A stretch of DNA of 64,000 nt from an uncultured Lachnospiraceae bacterium. GTDB lineage: Bacteria; Bacillota; Clostridia; Lachnospirales; Lachnospiraceae. The notes beneath the pieces were generated by a model that searched no databases, was not told the origin of the DNA, and saw nothing but the letters and a program-made list of their open reading frames with translations. The translations under genes and the position numbers were made by a program. Positions within the stretch are counted from its first letter, which is position 1. Every line of letters begins with the position of its first letter. The stretch covers positions 20,383 through 84,382 of the forward strand of contig CAJUFU010000003.1 in NCBI GenBank assembly GCA_910585555.1, read 5' to 3'. Below, in pieces: positions 17,119 through 28,596 of this stretch.

Positions 17119-17895
17119 CTAACACACCTCCTTTCGCAAATGCAACAAAATCCTCTTCTCCATGCGGCTCACCTGCACCTGACTGATGCCCAGGCATTTG
17201 GCCACTTCCACCTGGGTCTTGTCCTGAAAGTAACGCATGTCGATCAACTGCCGTTCCGTTTCTCCCAGCTTTCCCAACAGCTCTTCCAACAGCATATGGT
17301 TTAGGATTTTCTCTTTCTCCATATCTTCACATGCACCGCTCTCATTCAGACTGCTCAATCCGGCGGCACAGCCCACACCGGCACTGCCGCCCACCACCTG
17401 GTCCACCAGATAGATCTCATTTCCGTCGGACTGATAAACCGATTTATAAATAGACTCTACTTCCACATTGGCATCCAGGGCCATCACAATATCCTCCACG
17501 CTAAGAGCGGTAGCTTCGGATAATTCCTGCAGAGTCGCCTCCCTGCCGTATGCCTGAGAAAGCCGCTGTGCCGCCTGTTTAATCTTCCACCCATTCTCCT
17601 TCAGTGTACGGCTCACCTTCACCATCCCGTCATCCCTGAGAAACCGTTTGATTTCTCCCTGTATCATGGGTACTGCATAGGTGGAAAAACGCACCTCAAA
17701 CTGCAAATCAAACTTATCGATGGCCTTCATCAAGCCAATACACCCAATCTGGAACAAATCCTCCGCATCATAGCCTCTTCCCACAAAACGCTTTACAATA
17801 TGACGCACCAGACCCAGATTTTCCTCTATCAGTTTCTCTCTTGCCTCTTTATCTCCTGCCTGTGATCGTTCGATTAATACGGCAGTCTCTTCCAT
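17119..17895 (-). CDS. sigF: Sporulation sigma factor sigma-F
   Basis: 258 residues with sigma-70 regions 2 (ENLGLVRHIVKRF, DAEDLFQIGCIGLMKAIDKFD, FSTYAVPMIQGEIKRFLRDD), 3 (SRTLKENGWKIKQAAQRL) and 4 (QVEVAKCLGISQVQVSRMEKRI). Directing transcription in the early forespore is inferred from gene order: it is the third gene of spoIIAA-spoIIAB-sigF. A loop with extra Gly/Ala/Ser/Cys (GVGCAAGLSSLNESGAC, around 168-184) lies between regions 3 and 4 and looks longer than usual. It starts 3 bases after spoIIAB. Confidence 0.95.
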   Translation of the reverse strand: MEETAVLIERSQAGDKEAREKLIEENLGLVRHIVKRFVGRGYDAEDLFQIGCIGLMKAIDKFDLQFEVRFSTYAVPMIQGEIKRFLRDDGMVKVSRTLKENGWKIKQAAQRLSQAYGREATLQELSEATALSVEDIVMALDANVEVESIYKSVYQSDGNEIYLVDQVVGGSAGVGCAAGLSSLNESGACEDMEKEKILNHMLLEELLGKLGETERQLIDMRYFQDKTQVEVAKCLGISQVQVSRMEKRILLHLRKEVC

Positions 17896-17898
17896 AGG

Positions 17899-18387
17899 CT
17901 ACTCCTCACTGCCAATCCAGGAGCCCAGGCCGATTTTCTTACACATACGCACCACAGTGCCCTGCCCAGGTTCTGACTTAACTTCCAAGTCATCCATGAA
18001 AGCTTCCATGAAAGCGAATCCCATCCCCGATCTTTCCAGTTCCGGCCTGGTGGTAAAAAGAGGTTCCATGGCTCTTTCTACATCCTCGATGCCCACACCC
18101 CGGTCTATGATCTCCACCTCCAACATGTCCCTTTTCAATTCACAGTTCATATAAATACGGTCCGTGACACATCCTCTGTTTTCATACCCATGAATAATCG
18201 CGTTGGTCACTGCCTCGGAGACAGCTGTCTTCACATCCGACACCTCTTCCAAGGTGGGATTTAAGGGCGTGATAAACGCCGAAACCGCCATCCGCGCAAA
18301 AGACTCATTATCCGACACCGCCGCAAATTCCAGATGTATCTCATTCGTAATCTGCCTATAATCCTTCTTATCCAAAATTTCTATCAT
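17899..18387 (-). CDS. spoIIAB: Anti-sigma-F factor / serine kinase SpoIIAB
   Basis: 162 residues of GHKL ATPase/kinase fold: N-box EAVTNAIIHGYEN, G1 DRGVGIED, and GMGFAFMEAF. Known role: binds sigma-F and holds it inactive, and phosphorylates SpoIIAA. Somewhat longer than Bacillus SpoIIAB (146) because of a C-terminal tail (CKKIGLGSWIGSEE). Tightly linked to spoIIAA and sigF. Confidence 0.94.
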   Translation of the reverse strand: MIEILDKKDYRQITNEIHLEFAAVSDNESFARMAVSAFITPLNPTLEEVSDVKTAVSEAVTNAIIHGYENRGCVTDRIYMNCELKRDMLEVEIIDRGVGIEDVERAMEPLFTTRPELERSGMGFAFMEAFMDDLEVKSEPGQGTVVRMCKKIGLGSWIGSEE

Positions 18388-18439
18388 ACCTATTCTCCTG
18401 CTCCTCTCTTTCTTTTATTCCAATGAAGTTCTTCTCACA

Positions 18440-18748
18440 CTACTCCATAATCTCCACAATATTCTCCACCCCTGCCAGAAGCAGTATTCTTCTGATTCTG
18501 CTCCCCGTATGTACGGCATATACCTTACCGCCGAAGCAGGATATCTTCTTATACCGCCCTACGATAATTCCGATTCCCGAGCTGTCCATAAAGGTTGTCT
18601 GTTCAAAATCAAACACTACATTTTCCACCTTTTTCGAGAGAATCAAGCGGTCCGCCTTAGAACTTATGTTAACCGATTTATGATGATCTATCTCCGTCGG
18701 CATTCTTATCAATAAGTTATTGTCAATCAGTCTGAAATCTTCATCCAT
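18440..18748 (-). CDS. spoIIAA: Anti-anti-sigma factor SpoIIAA
   Basis: 102 residues of STAS fold, with the phosphorylatable serine in TTFMDSSGIGIIVGRYK. Unphosphorylated SpoIIAA releases sigma-F from SpoIIAB. I place the start at the ATG at 18748, which has AAAGGAG ten bases upstream; a further 14 residues upstream are open but lack a ribosome site. First gene of the spoIIA operon. Confidence 0.94.
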   Translation of the reverse strand: MDEDFRLIDNNLLIRMPTEIDHHKSVNISSKADRLILSKKVENVVFDFEQTTFMDSSGIGIIVGRYKKISCFGGKVYAVHTGSRIRRILLLAGVENIVEIME

Positions 18749-18836
18749 ATTATGTAAACTCCTTTCTGTTATGTTTCGTAATGCAAGCATGACGCCTGCC
18801 GGCTTCTCTATCCTTTGCCGTCGTCTCTATCAGCAG

Positions 18837-18861
18837 ACTCGTAAGACTTCGTCTTCCGAGT
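18837..18861 (-). promoter_or_regulatory. Hairpin in the spoIIA upstream region
   Basis: ACTCG-TA-AGAC-TTC-GTCT-TC-CGAGT, an eleven-bp stem with one mismatch, about 90 bases before the spoIIAA start and just after the TPR-gene terminator. Function unknown; it could sit in the 5' leader of the spoIIA transcript. Confidence 0.5.
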
Positions 18862-18867
18862 TCGCGC

Positions 18868-18904
18868 AAAAAAAGAACGTAATGTGATACTTTCCACTAC
18901 GTTC
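18868..18904 (-). terminator. Rho-independent terminator of the TPR gene
   Basis: On the minus strand GAACGTAGTG pairs with CAC(AT)TACGTTC around an 8-base loop, followed by seven T residues. It lies about 80 bases after the stop codon of the zinc-ribbon TPR gene and separates it from spoIIA. Confidence 0.85.
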
Positions 18905-18983
18905 TCTTTCGTGTCTCTTCTATATATTTATCTAACGGCATCCTGCCTGCCGTCGTCCAACGACACGTCTAGCGACACCGCTC

Positions 18984-20408
18984 TTAATCCTGTACTTCGT
19001 TCTCCATTTCCTCTAAGAACGCCTCAGACTTGCTGGCCTTCTCAGTTCCCGGGAACAGATCGATGATCTGATGATAAGCCTCTTTCGCTTTCTCTATCTC
19101 TCCGATGCGGTAATAAGCATTGGCCAGATTATATAAAGCCTCGCCATTGGTGGCATCATACTGGAAGGCCTTTTCGAGATTCGGGATTGCATCCGCGTAA
19201 TTCTCCTGTCTGTATGCCTCATAACCGTCATCATAATAGGACTCCGCAAGTTCTGGTCCGATCAGTGCAAGCAGCGTGTTATAGAGATTTTCAAAAGCCT
19301 CCGAATTATCGCTCTCACCCTCCACTTCATCCGCCGCAATCTCTTCTAAATAGTCCGCCACCACTGTGACTTCTTCCGGATTGGTCAGATAGGCGCCGGC
19401 AGCTTTCATCAGGCTGTCCACCGACCGCAGCGTACCGTCCGTCCCCAGATATGCCGACAAATCCTGCTCTAAATTACTCTTTTCCTCTTCCAATACGCCA
19501 AGCTGCTGCTGCAGTTCATCAATGGTAGCAGTCTTTGCATCGGACTGCTCACTGACTTTACGCAGCTCCTCGTCGATGTTGGCCCTGGCCGACTGTATTC
19601 TTGCCGGCAGAATCAGGAAAAAGGCGATGGCGATACCGATTGCCAGACCGATTCCCAGATTGAGAAGGGAAGTCACACCCTTGCCTTCCTTCACATTGAC
19701 AGGCTGTATGATCGTCTCATTGCCACTCTGATACTTGACAATCTCGTCCGATTTCTTCTGCTTCTTAGAAGTATTCTTGACACCCTCCTCCGGCATCAGC
19801 ATCTCGTCCACTTCCTTGAGATAGCGCAGCGTGGCCGTATTGTTGGTGTCGATTTCTAAACACCTGGTCAGCTCCCTCTTCGCCCGCTCCCACTCCTCGC
19901 TGTTAATATATAAAAGCGCCAGAAGCTGATGCGCCCGAATAAACTTCGGGTTTAAAGAAAGTACCTTTTTCAGCTGAATAACCGCCAAATCCAGGCTGTC
20001 CTGATTACAGTAAGTAAGCGCCTGATTATATTTCTTAATAGTCTGATTGATCGTGTCCAGACGGTTTTGGTTCGTCTGAATCATATCAATATAGTCATCT
20101 GCAATATTCTTCTTTGGACGCAGGTTCTTACTGATGACCCACTCGCTTAGAGCCGCCACTACCTCGCCCGTCTCAAAATATACAAGCCCTAAAAGATTAC
20201 GGGCCTCCACATTATTCTTGTCAAATTTCAAACTCTGCCGCAAACTTGCAATAGCTCCTGTCAGATCTCTGACACTCGCCCTCTCTAATCCGTCATTATA
20301 GAAACGGTTTGATATATATATAATCCTTTTATAAAGGGTTACATCGGCACCACAGTTCGTACAGAAATTGTGTTCTGACAAAGTACATCCACACCGATAA
20401 CAGATCAT
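18984..20408 (-). CDS. Zinc-ribbon, tetratricopeptide-repeat membrane protein
   Basis: 474 residues. An N-terminal zinc ribbon (C3, C6 and C16, C19: CYRCG, then CTNCG) leads to three or more TPR units (residues ~40-200; LRQSLKFDKNNVEARNLLG, LKKVLSLNPKFIRAHQLLA). One membrane helix follows at ~245-270 (LNLGIGLAIGIAIAFFLILP), then a coiled coil (~275-320), and finally TPRs (~400-460). It probably scaffolds a membrane complex; no enzymatic motif is seen. It follows the 49-aa gene and folC and ends in a strong terminator. Confidence 0.88.
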   Translation of the reverse strand: MICYRCGCTLSEHNFCTNCGADVTLYKRIIYISNRFYNDGLERASVRDLTGAIASLRQSLKFDKNNVEARNLLGLVYFETGEVVAALSEWVISKNLRPKKNIADDYIDMIQTNQNRLDTINQTIKKYNQALTYCNQDSLDLAVIQLKKVLSLNPKFIRAHQLLALLYINSEEWERAKRELTRCLEIDTNNTATLRYLKEVDEMLMPEEGVKNTSKKQKKSDEIVKYQSGNETIIQPVNVKEGKGVTSLLNLGIGLAIGIAIAFFLILPARIQSARANIDEELRKVSEQSDAKTATIDELQQQLGVLEEEKSNLEQDLSAYLGTDGTLRSVDSLMKAAGAYLTNPEEVTVVADYLEEIAADEVEGESDNSEAFENLYNTLLALIGPELAESYYDDGYEAYRQENYADAIPNLEKAFQYDATNGEALYNLANAYYRIGEIEKAKEAYHQIIDLFPGTEKASKSEAFLEEMENEVQD

Positions 20409-20421
20409 CTATGCCAATCCC

Positions 20422-20571
20422 CTATTCTTCTTCCACTTTCTTAGCGTCTTTGACTATTTTCACCATCAGGTCTGCCATATCCGTTAAATCCTGATTATAA
20501 ATTGCTTCCTCTGCATCCTCAACTTCCAGGCTGGGATGAAATTTCTTTAATTCTTCTTCAAAATTGATCAT
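20422..20571 (-). CDS. Small acidic protein, 49 residues
   Basis: ATG at 20569-20571, TAG at 20422-20424. The protein begins MINFEEELKKFHPSLEVED and ends KIVKDAKKVEEE; it is soluble, acidic and predicted helical. It overlaps the last 14 bases of folC and ends 14 bases before the TPR gene, so it fits a folC-small gene-TPR transcript. I do not recognise a family. Confidence 0.65.
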   Translation of the reverse strand: MINFEEELKKFHPSLEVEDAEEAIYNQDLTDMADLMVKIVKDAKKVEEE

Positions 20572-21886
20572 GCACAGATCTCCTTATCAGGGCCTTAATC
20601 TCGCCCGCCAAATATAATGAACCGACAATATACACCCTATCCTTGTCCTCCCTTTGGGATAACAGTTTCGTAAACGCGGCCTCCAACGTGTCATAGGCTC
20701 TGACACAGATCCCTGTATACTGTCCAAACGAATCTTCTAATGTCTGAAGCGGCAGTGCACGCTCCTCTGAAAGGGCCGCCAGGCCAATCTCGTCAAATAA
20801 TCCGGAACCGGCAAGTGCCTGCGCCGCCTTTCTGTACTGTTTGTCCCGCACCATGGAAAAGAGCAGTTTTCTTCTTCCTGTGACAGGATGTGCTCTTACT
20901 GTCTCTAAAAAAGCCTCTATCCCATCTATATTGTGGGCGCCGTCCAAATACACACCCGGAAAAATTTCTTCCATCCTGCCTTCCCAAAAAGTCTCCCTGA
21001 TGCCGTCTTGCAGAGTTTTCGCCGTAATGCGTGTATCTGCAAGCAGCCCAAAAGCCGTTGCTGCCAAAGAAACATTTTCAATCTGATAAAGTGCAGATGT
21101 GGACACAGTAAAACCAATATAATCATAATAGTTTAAATGAAGAGAAAAATCAATTGTTTTATCCAGAATCTTTATTTCTTTTATCGCAGCTCTTTCTACC
21201 GGAAACGTTTCCGAACCAATTCGAGACGCAGTTTCCTCTATGACACGTGCCACCTCCGGCTGTTTGACCGGATAGACCACCGGCACACCCGGACGTAAAA
21301 TCCCTGCCTTCTCCCCTGCAATCCGGGTAAGCGTCTCCCCCAGATATTCCATGTGATCATAGCCAATGGATGTGAGAATGCAGAGCTTTTTGTTTGTTAC
21401 CACATTGGTGGCATCCAGCCTGCCTCCAAGACCGGTCTCTAAGACCACATACTCCACGTTCCTCTTTTCAAAAAGCACCATGGCCATAAAGAAAAGAAAT
21501 TCAAAAAAAGTAGGATGATAAGAGATCGCCTGCAGCTCCTTGGGCATATCGTCTAAATGACTCTTTACAATATGAAAGGACTCCAAAAAAGCCTCCTCTG
21601 TGACCATTTCGCCATCGATCACGAACCGCTCCCGCATGGTCACCAGATGGGGGGAGACAAACATCCCGCAGGAAATCCCTGCTTTTCGCAAAACAGTCGA
21701 TAAATAGGCACAAACGGAACCTTTTCCATTTGTGCCTGCCACGTGAAGTATTTTACAATTCTGGGCCGGATATCCTAAATGCGCCAGAAACTTCTCTGTA
21801 TTGTCCATACTGTTTTTTTTCGTAAATTTCGGGGTAGCGCTGATATACTCCTGCGCTGCCCCGTAACCATCAATCTGTTCTGTCAT
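20558..21886 (-). CDS. folC: Folylpolyglutamate synthase / dihydrofolate synthase
   Basis: 442 residues of the Mur-ligase-like FolC family. ATP-binding loop ILHVAGTNGKGSVCAYLS is near residue 45, followed by SPHLVTMRERF, VLETGLGGRLDATNVV, ILTSIGYDHMEYLGETL and the Mg/ADP site YLDGAHNIDGIEAF. Adds glutamate to dihydropteroate or folates. Full family length. The ATG has GCAGGAAA upstream, about 20 bases after the FapA-like gene. Confidence 0.96.
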   Translation of the reverse strand: MTEQIDGYGAAQEYISATPKFTKKNSMDNTEKFLAHLGYPAQNCKILHVAGTNGKGSVCAYLSTVLRKAGISCGMFVSPHLVTMRERFVIDGEMVTEEAFLESFHIVKSHLDDMPKELQAISYHPTFFEFLFFMAMVLFEKRNVEYVVLETGLGGRLDATNVVTNKKLCILTSIGYDHMEYLGETLTRIAGEKAGILRPGVPVVYPVKQPEVARVIEETASRIGSETFPVERAAIKEIKILDKTIDFSLHLNYYDYIGFTVSTSALYQIENVSLAATAFGLLADTRITAKTLQDGIRETFWEGRMEEIFPGVYLDGAHNIDGIEAFLETVRAHPVTGRRKLLFSMVRDKQYRKAAQALAGSGLFDEIGLAALSEERALPLQTLEDSFGQYTGICVRAYDTLEAAFTKLLSQREDKDRVYIVGSLYLAGEIKALIRRSVHDQF

Positions 21887-21905
21887 TTTCCTGCTTCTTT
21901 CGCCG

Positions 21906-23462
21906 TTAATTGTGTATGATCACCGAGCCCTCGATAATCCCCTTGTCTGCGGTGTATTTCATAAAGCAGGTATTTCTGTCCATGATCATCTGTTCTGCAT
22001 TGATACTGATGACCACGTTTCGGTAAAGATTCCCGTCTACCTTGATATAAGATTCTCTGCCCTGCTCCATGGACGCTTCCAGTTCTTCCCGCTGCTTGCC
22101 TATCCTATCCAGTTCTGCAAAGTATTCATCCTTTAAATGGTTCCACTGAGAAAGACTGGTTTCTGTTGCAGCTGCGCCATTCCCTCCGCGCTTGCGCTTC
22201 TCACGAAGCGCCTCCGTCATGGTTTCTACCAATTTAGAAAGCCTTGCCTGAATCTCTGCCTCCTTACGTCTGATTTCCAAAAGCATCTCAAAAGACTCTG
22301 GCTGATAGCCACAGTGCAGTATGGTCTTGACCTCCACATCGTTGCCGGCCGTCATGGCTTCAATACTCTTGAGCGCATGTACCTGCCCGCCGATGATAGC
22401 GCCTTTCTTACCACTGGTAATCACCTTATCCTTGGCTGACACCTTGGAATTTAAGATGACATTGGACTGAACGATGCCGCCGGCCTCCACCGTCGTATTT
22501 TCGATAAATTCCGCGAACACATTTCCTCTTGCCGCTATCTTGCCGCCGCCCTGTATCCCCCGGGACAAAAGCACGTCACCGCCTGCAAAAAGAGAAGCGC
22601 CGCCTGTGGTTCCATGTATCTCTATATTACGTCCGGCACGGATTGTAACGCCGCCGTCCACATTTCCATTGATGATCACATCACCAAAAAACTCTATCTT
22701 GCCGGTGATTGCATCCACGTCACCTATGATTTCATGAACATTCTGGATATCAATCTTACCGTCTTTCACCTCTATTTTACCATCATTGAGCGCATAATAT
22801 ACGCCGTTCTCTCTGGTAATACCCTTGCCTCGCATAGGCGGAAGGTCTCTGGCCAATGTGGCTTTTAACACAGTACCGCGAACCGTATAACCATCCACTC
22901 CCGGTACGGCATAATGATAGACTGCTACCTTATCGCCCTTATGCACGTTCTGCAGCGCACTCATACTGGAATAGTCCACCGTACCGTCATCCCGAATCAC
23001 CGGACCCACATGCTCTTCCGGAGAAAAAAGGTACTCAAAATAACCGTCCTGCCCCGGCACTGCCTCCTGTCCCTTCGCCACCAGAATTTCTCTGTCATAT
23101 ACTTTCTTCTTAACCATAGCAGAAAGATTAGAACTGTGAAATCCTTTGATGACACCATTTAGTTCCAGATAATCTTCCAATTCCCGCTTGGTATACACCT
23201 GTCCTTCTTCCGGCGGTGCCAAATAGAGCCACGCTGTCATATCGTCATCTTCCACACGCAGATAAGTACCTTCTGCCAGTTTGGTCTCAATATGGGGTTT
23301 ATTCTCTTCTTCCGGCAGTTCCTGAACAGCTGCCTGTAACACTTCTCCTACCTTTGATGCCGTTACCGATGCTGCCGGAGGCAGACCTTTTGCCTTGTCT
23401 AACGCCGCTTTGAGCTTTTCCAGCTGTTCTGATGAAAGATTTGCTGCGGCCACGTGACTCAC
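21906..23462 (-). CDS. FapA-like DUF342 protein
   Basis: 518 residues. The body is the DUF342 (FapA) right-handed beta-helix: KIEFFGDVIINGNVDGGVTI, GRNIEIHGTTGGASLFAGGD, KIAARGNVFAEFIENT. A coiled coil follows (~405-475). Family members are polymer-interacting or flagellar/envelope-linked proteins; the function here is unknown. The start is GTG at 23462 or, with a better spaced GAGGTG, GTG at 23453. Confidence 0.88.
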   Translation of the reverse strand: MSHVAAANLSSEQLEKLKAALDKAKGLPPAASVTASKVGEVLQAAVQELPEEENKPHIETKLAEGTYLRVEDDDMTAWLYLAPPEEGQVYTKRELEDYLELNGVIKGFHSSNLSAMVKKKVYDREILVAKGQEAVPGQDGYFEYLFSPEEHVGPVIRDDGTVDYSSMSALQNVHKGDKVAVYHYAVPGVDGYTVRGTVLKATLARDLPPMRGKGITRENGVYYALNDGKIEVKDGKIDIQNVHEIIGDVDAITGKIEFFGDVIINGNVDGGVTIRAGRNIEIHGTTGGASLFAGGDVLLSRGIQGGGKIAARGNVFAEFIENTTVEAGGIVQSNVILNSKVSAKDKVITSGKKGAIIGGQVHALKSIEAMTAGNDVEVKTILHCGYQPESFEMLLEIRRKEAEIQARLSKLVETMTEALREKRKRGGNGAAATETSLSQWNHLKDEYFAELDRIGKQREELEASMEQGRESYIKVDGNLYRNVVISINAEQMIMDRNTCFMKYTADKGIIEGSVIIHN

Positions 23463-23570
23463 CTCACTTTCTTCATTATATTTATATCTTTTCTCTACAT
23501 TCCGTAAAACGTAACCAAATTACCCTATATATAACTTTACACCAAAACTTTGCAATTTTCCACCCCTTAA

Positions 23571-23612
23571 AGAAAATTCCTTTGGAATCTTTATTCCGTG
23601 GGAATTTTCTTT
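23571..23612 (-). terminator. Probable terminator after valS
   Basis: On the minus strand AAAGAAAATTCC pairs with GGAATTTTCTTT, a 12-bp stem with an 18-base loop, 23 bases after the valS stop. The following U-tract is poor, so it may act as a 3' stabiliser. Confidence 0.5.
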
Positions 23613-23634
23613 GCTTAACGGGCTTATTGTATTG

Positions 23635-26334
<2,700 letters not shown>

Positions 26335-26373
26335 GTTATTTCCTCCTTCTTCATCTGCCGGCTGCGCAGACAA

Positions 26374-26758
26374 AATACAAACCGATGTCTGCCCTGCCCG
26401 TTATAGGCGCACAAACGCCCTCTGCCATACTCTGGCAAAGGGCGTAGATACGCGGTACCACCTTCATTTATCACTCAGCAAATCCCGGCTGGCCGACGGA
26501 CTCATTTCCATGCACTTCCATCAACAGCAGTCCGGATTCTATCCGTTAACGGGGATAAAACGTGCGCGCCTACTGTCATCTTGGTCTGTACAGATGCTTC
26601 AGCGCACCGGCTTAAGAGCCACCTTCCACAATTCCTCTCCGAAGAAATCTTTCAGCTTACGATTTCTCTCTCTGGCGGCGGTACTTGTGTACTCCTCTCT
26701 GTCATCGCCTTTGTTGTCTTACGATTAATAACTGCCTGTTTCTACTGCAATTATTAAT
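26374..26758 (-). promoter_or_regulatory. T-box leader of valS
   Basis: The minus-strand leader carries the T-box sequence AAGGTGGTACCGCG (plus positions 26451-26464), the part that pairs with the acceptor end of uncharged tRNA. It is followed by a terminator hairpin CGCCCTTTGCC...GGCAGAGGGCG (26416-26444). A long upstream stem I region with GGAGTACAC and AGAGAG elements begins near 26720. Uncharged tRNA-Val should open the terminator. I could not assign the specifier codon securely. Confidence 0.92.
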
Positions 26759-26787
26759 ACTATAGACAATGAATGGGGTTTTGTCAA
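26759..26787 (-). promoter_or_regulatory. Promoter of the valS T-box transcript
   Basis: Minus-strand TTGACA (26782-26787) and TATAGT (26759-26764) with a 17-base spacer, directly before the T-box leader. A canonical vegetative sigma promoter. Confidence 0.88.
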
Positions 26788-26841
26788 TTGAATTTTTGAT
26801 GTTGGATTTCCCTGCTGCCGGATTTTGCGCATCGCTTTCCA

Positions 26842-28557
26842 TCATAGCTTTCCTCTCATATACACGATCGCCCAAACCACCACTTCCGGAAGCACATACC
26901 GTACATACTTCCCCTTTTCATCCGTCAGATACTCATAAGGCAGTCTGTAACTTTCACTGTCTGGCAAATCCGGGCTTGCATAGTAGATACCTTCTATCTC
27001 ACCGTCTACCGCCACGGTACAGACGATATCTTTCTGCGCCACAGGCATTTCCTTCCCCTTATTCCAGTAATCCTCCTGACAGCCGCACAGATTAATATAG
27101 GAAAGTAGTTTATACGCTTCGCTCTCCCGAACGGTAAGCCACAGTTTCCCGCTCTCCCCGTAAGCGCTCCAATTCTCTGCGCTACACTGGTACTCATAAT
27201 TATCCCATCCCATATGTGTCATGGTCACATCCACAAGCTGCGCATCATAAAACAGATGCAGATAGCGCACCATGAAATCATAGTACCGGCGCATTTCTGC
27301 CGCCGTCTTTTCTTCCATCACGCTGTAATCTCCATAATATCCTTGTGTGAGGACACCGTTCTTTTCCCCCAGCAAAAGATGATAGGCTCCATTTGTAACC
27401 ATGACCGCCGTCAGAATGCGTGCACAGCACGCCGCCCGCTCTGGGGACTCTTTACGAAAAGGCTCCAGATAGGCCGCCAGGATAACCGGTTTTTGATTCT
27501 GCACCAGCTGCTTCGCCTCCAGAATCAACTGCTTGATATGATGATAACGTTCATAGGGCGGCCATACTTCGATATAAACCGCTTTCACCTCATGCCGTGC
27601 CGTCTCGGCCACAGGCCAGTTTCCTACATTATTAAATAGCAGATAAGGTTCCCTTCCTGTTTTGGCAAGTTCCCGGTATGTCTCGTCTATCAGACTGCCG
27701 AATTCCTTCTGCAGACTTACCCTGGTATAATCGCCCTCCAATCTGGAAAAAGCGGTCTTTGGAAAGCCGTAGGTATCCATATGGATTCCTGTAAACCCCA
27801 TCTTTTCCATGGCATCGCGGTATTGTCCGGTCAGATGCCGCCTCCAGGGCGAACCTTTCTGTATATTCATGATGTAGAACCTATCGATAAACCGGAACAC
27901 TTCCCCGTTGGCGTTATAGAATGCCAGCTCTTGGTGTTGATCATAGAATTCCTTTGACGCGGCATAGACGGCACCGTAGGCAATGGCTTGCATCCCATAA
28001 CGCTCTGCCTGTGCGATTTTCTCCCGAACCGTTTCCGAATGAATGGGCTTTCCCATCATATCTTCATAGTCCTCAGCCTCCGATACGAGACTGTCATGCC
28101 GATAAGACCAATCATAGAACTGCACCATATTGATGTGGTATTTCCTGAGCTGTTCCATCGCCCCATTGGTCTTATCTTTGGCAGTAAAATCACTGACAAA
28201 CCCATACCGCAGGGATTTTCCCGGTTCCTTACACACATCAAAGGCGGTCTCCAGCACAAGCTCATCACCCGCCCCGTATATAACAGCCCGCACCCCGAAA
28301 CCTGCAAACAAAACGTCATACCGTCCAATGCTGATCTTCGTCTCAGGCTCTAACCGAGCTGCTTCCACCGTGCGCACTTCCCGTTCCAGACAATATACAT
28401 GAACCAGCGCCCTGTTATACCGCTGCCGTTCACACACTTCCGTCTGTTCCAGACAAAGCCACACCTCTTCGTTTGTTAAATACTGCGCTTTCAGAGGATA
28501 TAAATCCATATCAATAACCATACCCTTTCTCTTATGATTCCATACCCTATCTGCCAT
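26842..28557 (-). CDS. Glycoside hydrolase family 66 (dextranase/cycloisomaltooligosaccharide enzyme), cytoplasmic
   Basis: 571 residues. GH66 blocks are visible: YHINMVQFYDWSYRHD near residue 140, GFTGIHMDTYG near 260 (nucleophile Asp), and AVYIEVWPPYERY near 330 (acid/base Glu). GH66 enzymes cleave or cyclise alpha-1,6-glucans. There is no signal peptide, so the substrate must be imported, fitting the ABC importer genes directly upstream in the same direction. The most likely role is intracellular breakdown of isomalto-oligosaccharides. The ATG at 28557 has GTGGAG; downstream ATGs are possible starts. Confidence 0.88.
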   Translation of the reverse strand: MADRVWNHKRKGMVIDMDLYPLKAQYLTNEEVWLCLEQTEVCERQRYNRALVHVYCLEREVRTVEAARLEPETKISIGRYDVLFAGFGVRAVIYGAGDELVLETAFDVCKEPGKSLRYGFVSDFTAKDKTNGAMEQLRKYHINMVQFYDWSYRHDSLVSEAEDYEDMMGKPIHSETVREKIAQAERYGMQAIAYGAVYAASKEFYDQHQELAFYNANGEVFRFIDRFYIMNIQKGSPWRRHLTGQYRDAMEKMGFTGIHMDTYGFPKTAFSRLEGDYTRVSLQKEFGSLIDETYRELAKTGREPYLLFNNVGNWPVAETARHEVKAVYIEVWPPYERYHHIKQLILEAKQLVQNQKPVILAAYLEPFRKESPERAACCARILTAVMVTNGAYHLLLGEKNGVLTQGYYGDYSVMEEKTAAEMRRYYDFMVRYLHLFYDAQLVDVTMTHMGWDNYEYQCSAENWSAYGESGKLWLTVRESEAYKLLSYINLCGCQEDYWNKGKEMPVAQKDIVCTVAVDGEIEGIYYASPDLPDSESYRLPYEYLTDEKGKYVRYVLPEVVVWAIVYMRGKL

Positions 28558-28596
28558 TCATCTGCTCCACAGATACGCAAAACCATGCAAAGAACG

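Noticed and set aside
17119..17895. Sigma-G instead of sigma-F
   Set aside because: Directly follows spoIIAA-spoIIAB, the classical spoIIAC (sigF) position, so sigF is favoured.
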